DNA of 33,318 bases from Chloroflexi bacterium ADurb.Bin325 (GTDB lineage: Bacteria > Chloroflexota > Anaerolineae > CG2-30-64-16): assembly GCA_002068935.1 (NCBI GenBank), contig MWBF01000007.1, positions 1 to 33,318 of the forward strand, read 5' to 3'. Below are positions 8,220-15,968 of the stretch, in pieces (the first letter of the stretch is position 1; every line of letters starts with the position of its first letter). The translations under genes were made by a program, and so were the position numbers. The notes under the pieces were generated by a model. That model had not been told where the DNA came from. It searched no databases and was given only the letters and a program-made list of their open reading frames with translations.

Positions 8220-9347
8220 TCAATCCGGCGTCGCGCCGGGCGTGCCGTGCAGGATAGGCAGCGGATGCGGCCGCACGAGCGCGCCGCCCTGCTCGTAGGA
8301 CTCCATCGCGGCCCAGGTGTACTCCAGCGCGGCCAGGCCGTCGCGGCCGGAGGCGCGCAGCTGATCGCGCGGCACGCCGTTGGTCACGTCCTCCAGGAAC
8401 GCGTGGATGCGCAGCGCAAAGGTCGCGTTGAAGTCCTTGATGCCGGTGTCGAGCACGTCGGTCACCGCGGCCATGCCCATCGTCATCGCGCCCGGGTTTG
8501 CGGCGCGCGTCGGGTCGGGGCCTTCCCAGAAGGTCACCTTCTCGATGCAGTTCTCGATGCAGAAGGCGCCGCGCGTGCCCGAAACCTCCACGCTCCACCA
8601 GCCGCCGAGGCCGAACGGCGCATCGCCGCGCTGGCTCAGCAGATAGCCGATGCCGCCGTTGGCGAACTTAACGTTGATGCCGTTGATGGAGAGCATCGCG
8701 TCGCCGGCCTTCTTGCGGAAGCTCGGCCGTTCGACGAACGCCTGCACGTGGGTGATGTCGCCGCAGAAGTGGCGCATCACGCTGAACGGATGGGTCAGGA
8801 ACGCCTTCATATGCGCATAGGGGAAGCCCCACCAGCGCCAGTTGGTGTTCGGCTGATACGCGGCCTCGCTGCCGTTGAAGCCGACCTTGTGCAGGCAGTA
8901 GACGAGCTCGCCCACCTGGCCCTTGGCGATGTACTCGTCCGCCCGGTCTGCGGTCGGGGTGAAGTAGTGGTTGAGGTTGACGCCGAGATAGAGCTGTTTC
9001 TCCGCGGCCTTCGCCACCATCTGCCGCGCCTCGTTGATGTCGTTGGAGATGGGCTTCTCGACCAGCACGTGCTTGCCGGCCTCCAGCGCCTCCATCGTGG
9101 GCTCGAAGTGCCAGCTACCGTTCTCGTAACCGCCGGTCGCGACATCCACGATGTCCAGATCCTCGTTGCGGAGCATGTCCGTCAGATTGTAGTAGGCCCT
9201 GACGCCGTACTTCTTCGCCGCGGCGTCGGCGCGTTCCTTCACGATGTCGCAGACCGCGACAAGGTTCGACAGGGGATCGGCCTTGTGCGCCTGGGCGTGG
9301 ACGTTGCCGATGCCGCGCAACCCGATGATACCGACTTTGAGTGGCAT
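8220..9347 (-). CDS. Gfo/Idh/MocA-family oxidoreductase (copy 2)
   Basis: A 375-residue protein starting MPLKVGIIGLRGIGNVHA, a Rossmann dinucleotide-binding motif at about 5-18. HVLVEKPISNDINEA carries Glu97-Lys98-Pro99. It has the full-length C-terminal Gfo/Idh domain and an alpha-helical tail. It is clearly a paralogue of, but not close to, the copies at 5877 and 15969: the glycine motif and the region after the EKP motif differ. The start is supported by AAGGAGCCAGAATC just upstream. It sits between the esterase and the sulfatase-fold gene, separated from the latter by 74 bases. It is likely one of the sugar-oxidising or keto-sugar-reducing steps of the pathway. The substrate is unknown. 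Confidence 0.92.
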   Translation of the reverse strand: MPLKVGIIGLRGIGNVHAQAHKADPLSNLVAVCDIVKERADAAAKKYGVRAYYNLTDMLRNEDLDIVDVATGGYENGSWHFEPTMEALEAGKHVLVEKPISNDINEARQMVAKAAEKQLYLGVNLNHYFTPTADRADEYIAKGQVGELVYCLHKVGFNGSEAAYQPNTNWRWWGFPYAHMKAFLTHPFSVMRHFCGDITHVQAFVERPSFRKKAGDAMLSINGINVKFANGGIGYLLSQRGDAPFGLGGWWSVEVSGTRGAFCIENCIEKVTFWEGPDPTRAANPGAMTMGMAAVTDVLDTGIKDFNATFALRIHAFLEDVTNGVPRDQLRASGRDGLAALEYTWAAMESYEQGGALVRPHPLPILHGTPGATPD

Positions 9348-9377
9348 GATTCTGGCTCCTTGTGGAATATAGGACAG

Positions 9378-9397
9378 GCCGGAGGCGAGCCTCTGGC
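9378..9397. repeat. Short inverted repeat between sulfatase-fold and Gfo/Idh genes
   Basis: GCCGGAGGC (9378-9386) pairs with GCCTCTGGC (9389-9397), with one G-T mismatch and a two-base loop. It is part of the family of intergenic hairpins in this array, and the smallest of them. Confidence 0.4.
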
Positions 9398-9421
9398 GGA
9401 AACCCGCCCCCGGTCAGCAAA

Positions 9422-10816
9422 CTACTGCTTGTTGCGGGCCTGCAACCGCTGGGCCTGGCCCGGATCGCCGATGTGCATGGTGTGATACGCCTCGTCCGAG
9501 CTGCTGAACGGCCCGTGCGTGCCCGACCACCACGCGCCCTGCGTGTCGATCGGGTTGGGCAGCCCGGTCTCGGCCTTGCGTTTCTCGATCCAGGCCTCCA
9601 TGCGTGCGCGCAGGAACGCCACGACCTCCGGCTCGCTGTCCGCCAGGTTGTTGTACTCGGTCGGGTCTTCGAGCAGGTTGTAGAGCTCCACCGGCGGCTT
9701 GTAGTGGAAGTCCGGCTCCAGCGCGACGATCAGCTTCCACTCCGGCGTGCGCCAGCCGTGCTTGCGCATCCACGTGCACTCGGTCAGATAGATCTCCGGC
9801 TTCTGCGAGGCCACGGTCCCGTCGATCATCGGCAGCAGGCTCTGGCCGTCGAACTGGACGCCCTCCGGCTTGACGCCGATCAGGTCGAGCAGGGTCGGCG
9901 TGGTGTCATACTGCCGCGTGATGCCCTTGATGCGGCGGCCCGCCGGGATCTTGCCCGGCCAGCGGATGATGAGCGGGATGACGAGCGTCGGGTCGTAGAG
10001 CCCGTGATGGTCGAAGTAGCAGTCGTGGTCGTTCAGCGTCTCGCCGTGGTCGGAGGTGACGACGATGATGGTGTCATCGGCGATGCCCAGCCGCTCTACC
10101 GCGGTGAAGAGCGTCTGGATGGCCGCGTCCATGTATGCGACCTCGCCGTCATACTGGGCGATGGCGTATTCGGCGTCGGTGCAGCCCGGCGGCAGCCAGC
10201 TCGCGATGTAGTCGCGGAACGGTTCGAAGGCCATCACCTTGTCCAGCGAGTCGTTGTTCGGGTCGGTCTCGTTCCCGTGATAGAACATGCGCTCGAAGGG
10301 CGCGGGCGGCAGATAGGGCGTGTGCGGGTCCATGTGACGGAGGAAGAGCAGGAAGGGCTGGTCTCCCTGCGCCAGCCGCTCCAGCTCCGGTATGGCGACC
10401 TCGTTCAGGTTCTGGGCCTTGGGCATCCGGCCCTGATCCCAGGTCTTCCAGCCGGCGTCGAATTCCAGATATTTGTCGAACCCGCGCGAGGCCGCGTTGT
10501 GGGTGAAGCCGATGCAGGTGCTCGTATAGCCCGCGTCGCGCAGCATCTCCGGCAGCGTCCGGATCTCGGGCCGCAGCGGGCCTTTGTGCGCCAGCGCGAC
10601 GACCTGCGTGCTGAAGACGTCCATGCCGGTGAGCATGTTGCTGTAGCCGCTGGTCGTCGGGATGTGCGGGCTGTAGTGACGCTCGAAGAGGGTCGCGCCC
10701 TGCGCAAAGCGATCGATGTGCGGCGTGGTCAGGCGGTGATAGCCGTAGGCGCTCATGTGATCCGCGCGCAGCGAGTCGATGCCCAGGAACAGGATGTTGG
10801 GGAGTTTGTTTGCCAT
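9422..10816 (-). CDS. Sulfatase-fold hydrolase with Thr at the formylglycine position
   Basis: A 464-residue alkaline-phosphatase-superfamily protein of sulfatase type. LFLGIDSLRADHMSAYGY (9-26) supplies metal ligand Asp14. FLRHMDPHTPYLPP (158-171) and TSDHGETLNDH (254-264, Asp256/His257) are standard sulfatase blocks. In the signature that should read C/S-x-P-S-R, this protein has T-S-G-Y before SNMLTG, and Thr54 falls on the modified Cys/Ser. It therefore cannot form formylglycine by the known route and may be a phosphodiesterase or phosphotransferase, or an atypical sulfatase. The start at 10816 is preceded by GAGAGG. The longer in-frame opening overlaps the next gene and is not used. No signal peptide is seen. 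Confidence 0.85.
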   Translation of the reverse strand: MANKLPNILFLGIDSLRADHMSAYGYHRLTTPHIDRFAQGATLFERHYSPHIPTTSGYSNMLTGMDVFSTQVVALAHKGPLRPEIRTLPEMLRDAGYTSTCIGFTHNAASRGFDKYLEFDAGWKTWDQGRMPKAQNLNEVAIPELERLAQGDQPFLLFLRHMDPHTPYLPPAPFERMFYHGNETDPNNDSLDKVMAFEPFRDYIASWLPPGCTDAEYAIAQYDGEVAYMDAAIQTLFTAVERLGIADDTIIVVTSDHGETLNDHDCYFDHHGLYDPTLVIPLIIRWPGKIPAGRRIKGITRQYDTTPTLLDLIGVKPEGVQFDGQSLLPMIDGTVASQKPEIYLTECTWMRKHGWRTPEWKLIVALEPDFHYKPPVELYNLLEDPTEYNNLADSEPEVVAFLRARMEAWIEKRKAETGLPNPIDTQGAWWSGTHGPFSSSDEAYHTMHIGDPGQAQRLQARNKQ

Positions 10817-10837
10817 ATGACCTCTCGTTGTTCTGTC

Positions 10838-10868
10838 GGGCCTTCGGAGATGGGTCTCCGGGAGGCCC
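10838..10868. repeat. Intergenic hairpin upstream of sulfatase-fold gene
   Basis: GGGCCTTCGGAGA (10838-10850) pairs imperfectly with TCTCCGGGAGGCCC (10855-10868) around a TGGG loop. The inner GGAGA-TGGG-TCTCC recalls the GGTC-TCC-GACC cores elsewhere in the window. It lies in the 59-base gap after the URO-D-like gene. Confidence 0.5.
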
Positions 10869-10875
10869 GGCCTTC

Positions 10876-11949
10876 TTACATTGTCCATGCCGTCTCGAAC
10901 ATGGCGACGGCGTTCTCCAGCTTCACGTCCCAGTGCAGCTCGGTCGTGGAGCCGAGGAAGTAACCGCGGCCGTTCGCCTCCGCGATGGCCTGGCGGCACG
11001 CGGCGCGCACCTCGTCCGGCGCGCCGAAGCTGAGCAACTGGCTCACGTCGATGCCGCCGGTCAGGAACAGGTGGGGATAGAGCTCGCGCACCTTGCCGAC
11101 CGTCATGCCCGCCAGCACCTCCAGCGGGTTCAGGCCGTCGATGTCCGCGGCGACGAGGGCGTCGAGCACCGGGAACAGGTTGCCGTCCGAGTGGAACAGG
11201 CAGACCGTGTCGCGGTCGTGCCAGGCCGCGTTGAGCTTCTTCAGCCGCGGCGCCCACAGCCGACGCAGCCAGGCGGGCGAGAAGAGCGGCGCGTTCTTGT
11301 AGGCGATGTCGTCGTAGGTGAGCGCGATGGGGATGAGGCTCGGGTCCGCGATGGCCGCGACGCGGCGCAGCTCTGCGCGGTTGCGCGCATCCAGCCACTC
11401 CTCGATCAGGCCCGGCTCGTCCGCCGACAGATAGACGAACAGCTCCATGCCGAGCATCCAATACATCTCGGTCAGGCCGACGCCGCTCTCGATGACCATC
11501 ACCGTCGGGTCGTCGCGGCCCGTCGGGTCGGCCGCGGCGTATTGGGCGAGCCAGCCGTGGATGTACTGCCGGAACCGCTCCGCGTAGGCCCGGTCGTAGA
11601 CCTGCGCATCCGACTTTTTGATCTGCCCCTTGACCCATTCGATCGCGGTCGGGATGTCATGAAAGGGCCGCTCGATGATCCAACTGGTCCACCGTTCGTA
11701 CTGGACGAGCAGGCCGTCGTCGTTGCGCACGGTGCGCGGCGCGTCGGGGCCCTCCGGCATGCGGGTCATGTCGAGCGTGCGGCCGACCGCGATCGACTTG
11801 ACGCGGTCGCCGTTCTCGACGGTCAGCGGCTCGCCGCCATAGTGTTCGATGATGGCGTCGTTCTGCAGGATGTCGTATACGGGCACACGATCCGTCTCCT
11901 GGAAGCGCACCGTGCGCATGACCCGTTCGCGTTTGGTGAGTTGCGTCAT
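10876..11949 (-). CDS. URO-D/MtaA-fold protein, HxD-G subtype
   Basis: A 357-residue URO-D-like protein beginning with a short lysine/arginine helix (KRERVMRTVRFQETDRVPV) that is standard for the family. The key block is CLFHSDGNLFPVLDAL (250-265), where His253-Ser-Asp255 replaces the HxC zinc motif of MtaA. It is followed by DGLNPLE (271-277). The sequence differs greatly from the neighbouring paralogues at 4672 and 14922, so the copies are not recent duplicates. It lies between the fucosidase and the sulfatase-fold gene, all leftward. The family spans decarboxylases and corrinoid methyltransferases, and a substrate cannot be assigned. Haem synthesis is unlikely given the context and the divergence. 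Confidence 0.83.
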   Translation of the reverse strand: MTQLTKRERVMRTVRFQETDRVPVYDILQNDAIIEHYGGEPLTVENGDRVKSIAVGRTLDMTRMPEGPDAPRTVRNDDGLLVQYERWTSWIIERPFHDIPTAIEWVKGQIKKSDAQVYDRAYAERFRQYIHGWLAQYAAADPTGRDDPTVMVIESGVGLTEMYWMLGMELFVYLSADEPGLIEEWLDARNRAELRRVAAIADPSLIPIALTYDDIAYKNAPLFSPAWLRRLWAPRLKKLNAAWHDRDTVCLFHSDGNLFPVLDALVAADIDGLNPLEVLAGMTVGKVRELYPHLFLTGGIDVSQLLSFGAPDEVRAACRQAIAEANGRGYFLGSTTELHWDVKLENAVAMFETAWTM

Positions 11950-12009
11950 TGTGGATCCCCGCGTCGCTGTTAGATTGGGCCCGTCCGCCGCGTGTCCGGC
12001 CCTCGGCGG

Positions 12010-13464
12010 CTATCGCAGCCGGATCTTGAACGTATAGGCATAATCGCACGGCCGCGCGTCCGGCAGCGCGATGTGCAGCCCGGCCGCGTCCTGGCGGAAG
12101 GAGAGCAGCCCCTCCGCGCCCAGCAGGCCGACGGACGCGACCTGGCCGGCCGCGCTGCCCAGCGATTTGACGACCGCCTCGCCCTCGGGCCAGCCGAGAC
12201 AGATCGCATACAGGGCGTCATCCCGCCGCGTGAAGCGGAAGTCCTGGCCGGTGAACGCGCTGCGCTTCGTGTCCGTGAAATAGCCCTCGGGCACCTCGGT
12301 CGGCCCCTCGCCGAAGGTCGTCCACGGCCGCGAGCCGTAGATGGCCTCGCCGTTCACCGCCAGCCAGCGGCCGATCTCGCGCAGCAGCGCCTCCTCCGGC
12401 TCCGGGATCGTGCCGTCGGCCCTGGGGCCGATGTTCAGCAGCAGGCAGCCGTTCTTGCTGACCACGTCCACAAGGTCGCCGATGATGTCGCCCGCGGTCT
12501 TGTAGTCGTGATCCTGGATGTAGCCCCAGGAGTTCTTGGAGACCGACGTGTCGTTCTGCCAGAGCAGCGGGCGGATGCCCTTGAGCTGGCCGCGCTCGAT
12601 GTCGAGGACCGCAGTCCCCTCCTCGTAGGCGGTGTTCTTGTAGTTGATGGCGACGCCCAGATCCCAGGCCATGCCGCGGTTGTAGTAGTAGGCGGCGAAC
12701 TTCTGCAAGTAGGGCTTGAACACGGTCTGGTTGATCCAGCCGTCGAACCAGACCAGTTGCGGGCGGTATTTCTCGACCAGCTCGACGGTGCGCGCGAGCC
12801 AGTCGTCCAGATAGTCGGCGTCGGGCCGCGGGGTCCAGTCGTGCATCCCCCAGTCGGTCGTCGAGCTGGGCATGGCCGGGCCGTAAAAGTCGGCGTACTG
12901 CGGGTCCTGCACGTCGGAGTCGAACTCGCGGCCGCCGTTCATGAACCACCAGTGTTCCTCGCGGTGGCTGGAGAGGCCGAAGACCATCCCGGCCGCGCGC
13001 ACCGCGTCGGCCAGCTCGCCGATGACGTCGCGCCGCGGGCCCATCTGCACCGCGCTCCAGCGCGAGAAGTCGCTGTCGTACATGGCGAACCCGTCGTGAT
13101 GCTCGGCGACCGGCACGACGAACCGCGCGCCCGCATCGCGGAAGAGCGCGGCCCAGGCCTGCGGGTCAAACCGCTCGGCCTTGAACAGCGGGATGAAGTC
13201 CTTGTAGCCGAACTGCGACTGCGGGCCGTAGGTCGCGACGTGGTGTTCGAACTCGCGCGACCCGCGGATGTACATGTTGCGGGGATACCATTCGTTGCCG
13301 AACGCCGGCACGCAGTAGACGCCCCAGTGGATAAAGATGCCGAACCTGGCGTCCTCGTACCATTCCGGCACGGCGTAGCCGCGCAGCGAATCCCAGGTCG
13401 CGCTGAAGGGGCCGGCGGCAATGGCGTCGTAGAGGCGGTCGAGATAGGCGCGTCGAACGTTCAT
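12010..13464 (-). CDS. GH29 alpha-L-fucosidase
   Basis: The 484-residue protein shows the complete GH29 catalytic barrel. FGIFIHWGVY (41-50), VAEHHDGFAMYDS (119-131, with His122/His123) and LVWFDGW (237-243, nucleophile Asp241) are the diagnostic blocks. GDLVDVVSKNGCLLLNIGPRADG is the conserved end of the barrel, and a beta-sandwich domain follows. GH29 enzymes are retaining exo-alpha-L-fucosidases. I place the start at the ATG at 13464, with GAGGAG just upstream. A TTG six codons earlier is possible. There is no signal peptide, so fucose removal should occur inside the cell. Presence of GH29 beside GH38 and GH4 suggests a fucosylated, mannose- and galactose-containing oligosaccharide. Confidence 0.95.
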   Translation of the reverse strand: MNVRRAYLDRLYDAIAAGPFSATWDSLRGYAVPEWYEDARFGIFIHWGVYCVPAFGNEWYPRNMYIRGSREFEHHVATYGPQSQFGYKDFIPLFKAERFDPQAWAALFRDAGARFVVPVAEHHDGFAMYDSDFSRWSAVQMGPRRDVIGELADAVRAAGMVFGLSSHREEHWWFMNGGREFDSDVQDPQYADFYGPAMPSSTTDWGMHDWTPRPDADYLDDWLARTVELVEKYRPQLVWFDGWINQTVFKPYLQKFAAYYYNRGMAWDLGVAINYKNTAYEEGTAVLDIERGQLKGIRPLLWQNDTSVSKNSWGYIQDHDYKTAGDIIGDLVDVVSKNGCLLLNIGPRADGTIPEPEEALLREIGRWLAVNGEAIYGSRPWTTFGEGPTEVPEGYFTDTKRSAFTGQDFRFTRRDDALYAICLGWPEGEAVVKSLGSAAGQVASVGLLGAEGLLSFRQDAAGLHIALPDARPCDYAYTFKIRLR

Positions 13465-13490
13465 GGGCTCCTCGTCAGGCAAGATGAAAG

Positions 13491-13554
13491 CTCACGCAAA
13501 GGCGCCAGGGGCGCAAAGAAGGACAACCTGGCCGCCCTTGCGCCCCTGCGTGAG
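13491..13554. repeat. Intergenic inverted repeat, 17-bp arms with an insert
   Basis: The right arm at 13538-13554 (TTGCGCCCCTGCGTGAG) is complementary to CTCACGCA (13491-13498) plus AGGGGCGCAA (13507-13516), with an eight-base bulge in the left arm. It occupies the gap between the fucosidase and the upstream URO-D-like gene. Confidence 0.65.
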
Positions 13555-13564
13555 ATTGAACTGC

Positions 13565-14800
13565 TCAGGACATCTTGGCCCGCACCATGTCGGCCCATCG
13601 GCGGAGGCGCGGGCGGTCGCCGCAGATGCGATAGACGTCGCGATAGACGATCTCCAAGTTGCAGTCGCGCGCGGCATCCAGCGTCACCGCGATGTCCGCG
13701 CTGAGCGCATCCCAGTCCGGGCTTTCGCCGCTGATGGGCGCGGGCCTGGGCTTGCGCGAGAAGACGCACGACCGGCCCAGCTTTTCGGCCATCCAGCGCT
13801 GGTCGCACCAGGGCGAGATGGAGACCGCGCGGACGTTCGGGATCTCGGCGCGGATGCGATCCCAGCGGTCGTGCACCGGCTCGCAGCAGCCGTAGTAGAC
13901 CAACCCGAAGCGGCGGCAGACGTCGGCCATGTAGGGCAGGAAGAAGTCGCCGAACATGCGCGGGGAGATCATGGTCGTCTCCTGCGACTCCATCCACACC
14001 CACAGGTCGGCCAGTTTCACAGGCCCGTCTGCGCCGTTCGCGACCGGCAGCGCGGTCGTGTAGCCGGGGCTGCCGGAACCGACCAGCTCCCACCCCGTGC
14101 TGTTCAACCCCAGCAGGCCCTCGCGCTCCAGCCAGTCGAAGTAGGCCAGCCGGTCGTCGCGGATATAGGCCATCAGGCGGTGCAGCGCGTCGGGCGCGTC
14201 GTATGTCCACAACAGCAGCCGGTCGTTGCCGATCATCTTGTAGAGATCCTGGGTCAGGCCGGACCAGAACGCGCCGGTGCCGTGCAGCACGACGGGCAGG
14301 ATGTCGCCGAAGAGGTCCTGCAACAGCTCGACGCGGCGCTCGGTGCGCGGGCGATCCACCTGCCAGGTGCGCGGGATCAGCCGGTCGATGTCGTCCGGCG
14401 TGCGGATGGGATAGTCGAAGGTGTAGCCGACGTTGCCGCCCTCCAGGTCGATGCCGTGCTCCGCCTGCAGATCTACCCCATAGCTGCTGGCCTCGATATG
14501 CCAGTAGACGCGGTAGAAGGGCTCCACCACGATATCGTCGCCGACCTCCTCGGCGTGGCGCACGTGCCAGAGCATCTGCCGCTCCAGCCGGCGCAGCTCC
14601 GGGTCGGCGCAGACCAGCTCGTTATCGGTCACGTAGTCCAGGAGGGTCCACGTCTCGAAGAGCACCATCGGTCGTTCGGCGTGCAGATCCTTCAGCGCGG
14701 TCCAGGCGCGGCGGCGCTCGGCCATGACGGGCCGGCTGGCCTGGGCCATCCAGCGGCCCGCAAGGCTGCGCAGCCGCTCGCGTTCACGGGGTTCGATCAT
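13565..14800 (-). CDS. URO-D-like protein, YYGCCEP subtype (copy 1)
   Basis: A 411-residue protein, distantly related to the URO-D/methyltransferase superfamily and clearly homologous to the product at 19687-20940. Shared markers are a central DILPVVLHGTG-type strand (166-175), the block LVYYGCCEPVHD (300-311, Cys305-Cys306-Glu307), the SISPW strand (327-331) and FSRKPRPA (347-354). Paired cysteines next to a glutamate suggest a metal site, perhaps zinc as in MtaA. That is an inference. Database entries of this subtype are often called uroporphyrinogen decarboxylase or corrinoid-related without evidence. The gene lies between the fucosidase and another URO-D-like gene. No function beyond the fold is claimed. 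Confidence 0.75.
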   Translation of the reverse strand: MIEPRERERLRSLAGRWMAQASRPVMAERRRAWTALKDLHAERPMVLFETWTLLDYVTDNELVCADPELRRLERQMLWHVRHAEEVGDDIVVEPFYRVYWHIEASSYGVDLQAEHGIDLEGGNVGYTFDYPIRTPDDIDRLIPRTWQVDRPRTERRVELLQDLFGDILPVVLHGTGAFWSGLTQDLYKMIGNDRLLLWTYDAPDALHRLMAYIRDDRLAYFDWLEREGLLGLNSTGWELVGSGSPGYTTALPVANGADGPVKLADLWVWMESQETTMISPRMFGDFFLPYMADVCRRFGLVYYGCCEPVHDRWDRIRAEIPNVRAVSISPWCDQRWMAEKLGRSCVFSRKPRPAPISGESPDWDALSADIAVTLDAARDCNLEIVYRDVYRICGDRPRLRRWADMVRAKMS

Positions 14801-14823
14801 GGGGCCTCCGGGGGCAAAGGCGC

Positions 14824-14869
14824 GCGCAGACGCCGGGAGCGCAACGAGAGCTTCGCTCGGCGTCTGCGC
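14824..14869. repeat. Intergenic hairpin with 11+5 bp arms
   Basis: GCGCAGACGCC (14824-14834) plus GAGCG (14837-14841) pairs with CGCTC plus GGCGTCTGCGC (14854-14869), leaving a two-base bulge and a 12-base loop. It lies between two URO-D-like genes of different subtype. Confidence 0.6.
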
Positions 14870-14921
14870 ACGCGGAACTGGCCCAGGTCACGACGGCGGA
14901 CGGGCCGGCCGGCGCGCGCGG

Positions 14922-15947
14922 TCATGCCGCGCTCCGCGCCAGCAGGGTCTGCGACAGCTCGCCGGCGCGCTCGGCGTATTCGCGGAACAGCCGCAGATAG
15001 ATGCGGTAATCGTCGATCGACACGCCGGGCGGCGTCTGGTGATCCACGCTGATGAGGAAGCCGCCCTGCGCCGCGATGGGCAGCAGCCGCTCGAACTCGC
15101 CGCGCATCGCTGCCTCGCCCTGGTTCATCACCATCTTGTCATAATGGCCGATGAAGCGCATCCGGGGATGCTCCGCGCGCAGCCGGGCCATGTCCACCCC
15201 GGCCTGCCGTTCCAGCGGCAGGATGCCGTCCAGGCCCGCCTCCTCGAACCAGTACGCGGGCCGGGTCACGTCGCCGTCGGAGTCGATGATGGTCGTGACG
15301 CCCAGTTCCTTGAGCCTGGGGACGACCTGGCGATAGTAAGGCAGCATGAACTCGTCGAACAGCTTCTTCGAGAGCATCGGCCCGTGGTTGTAGCTCATGT
15401 CTTCGGCGAAGGTCATGAAGTCGGGTATGCAGATCGAGCTCAGCTCGTCGATCACCTGGAGCTGCCAGTTGAGCAGATCGGTGTTGATCCGGTGCATCAG
15501 CTCGGCGTTATCGTAGAACGCGTAGAGGTGGCGTTCGATGCCGAGGAGGATGCGCGGGAACCAGAAGAAGCCGTCCAGCGTGAACCAGAGGACGATGTCG
15601 CCCTTCTCGCGGTCCGCGGCCCAGCGTCGCCACCGCTCCTTGTCGACGGCGGGGACGGGGTAGAGGTGCTCGCGGATGCGTTCGTAGTCCTCCGCGGTCG
15701 CGATGATGCCCGCGCCGTGGCTCGGCTCTACCGGACAGGTGCGCTTGCGGATGCGGATCCAGTCCTGGCGCATGACATCCAGGTCGAAGTAGCGCATGAC
15801 CTCTTCGTCCGTCCGCACCTCGGCGGGCATCCCCTCGCTGTGCCAGCGGTTGATGGTCAGATTCCACCACGTGGCCCACTCGATCATCGGCAGCCGATCG
15901 AAAGGTTGGAAGTTCAGGGCTGCGTGGAAGCGTTGGCGTGCGTTCAT
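14922..15947 (-). CDS. URO-D/MtaA-fold protein, DxD-G subtype
   Basis: A 341-residue URO-D-like protein with the normal start MNARQRFHAALNFQPFDRLP. TFAEDMSYNHGPMLS (179-193) matches the family's E-D-M-(A/G/S) block, and VTTIIDSDGDVTRP (217-230) has Asp222-Ser-Asp224-Gly where relatives have HxC or HxD. The end shows the SVDHQTPPGVSIDDY segment that replaces the substrate-closing PxNI loop. Loss of the histidine leaves an all-acidic site, so it would not bind zinc like MtaA. The gene follows a Gfo/Idh gene by 21 bases and is probably co-translated with it. The substrate is unknown. A distinct step from its two paralogues is likely. Confidence 0.85.
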   Translation of the reverse strand: MNARQRFHAALNFQPFDRLPMIEWATWWNLTINRWHSEGMPAEVRTDEEVMRYFDLDVMRQDWIRIRKRTCPVEPSHGAGIIATAEDYERIREHLYPVPAVDKERWRRWAADREKGDIVLWFTLDGFFWFPRILLGIERHLYAFYDNAELMHRINTDLLNWQLQVIDELSSICIPDFMTFAEDMSYNHGPMLSKKLFDEFMLPYYRQVVPRLKELGVTTIIDSDGDVTRPAYWFEEAGLDGILPLERQAGVDMARLRAEHPRMRFIGHYDKMVMNQGEAAMRGEFERLLPIAAQGGFLISVDHQTPPGVSIDDYRIYLRLFREYAERAGELSQTLLARSAA

Positions 15948-15968
15948 GAAAGCCCCTCGTATGAGTTA

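Noticed and set aside
9422-11638. A 738-codon leftward frame covering the sulfatase-fold gene and much of the next gene
   Set aside because: Beyond 10816 it overlaps the URO-D-like gene in another frame, and its N-terminal part is Arg/Pro/Gly-rich with no family resemblance. A ribosome-binding site sits at the shorter start.
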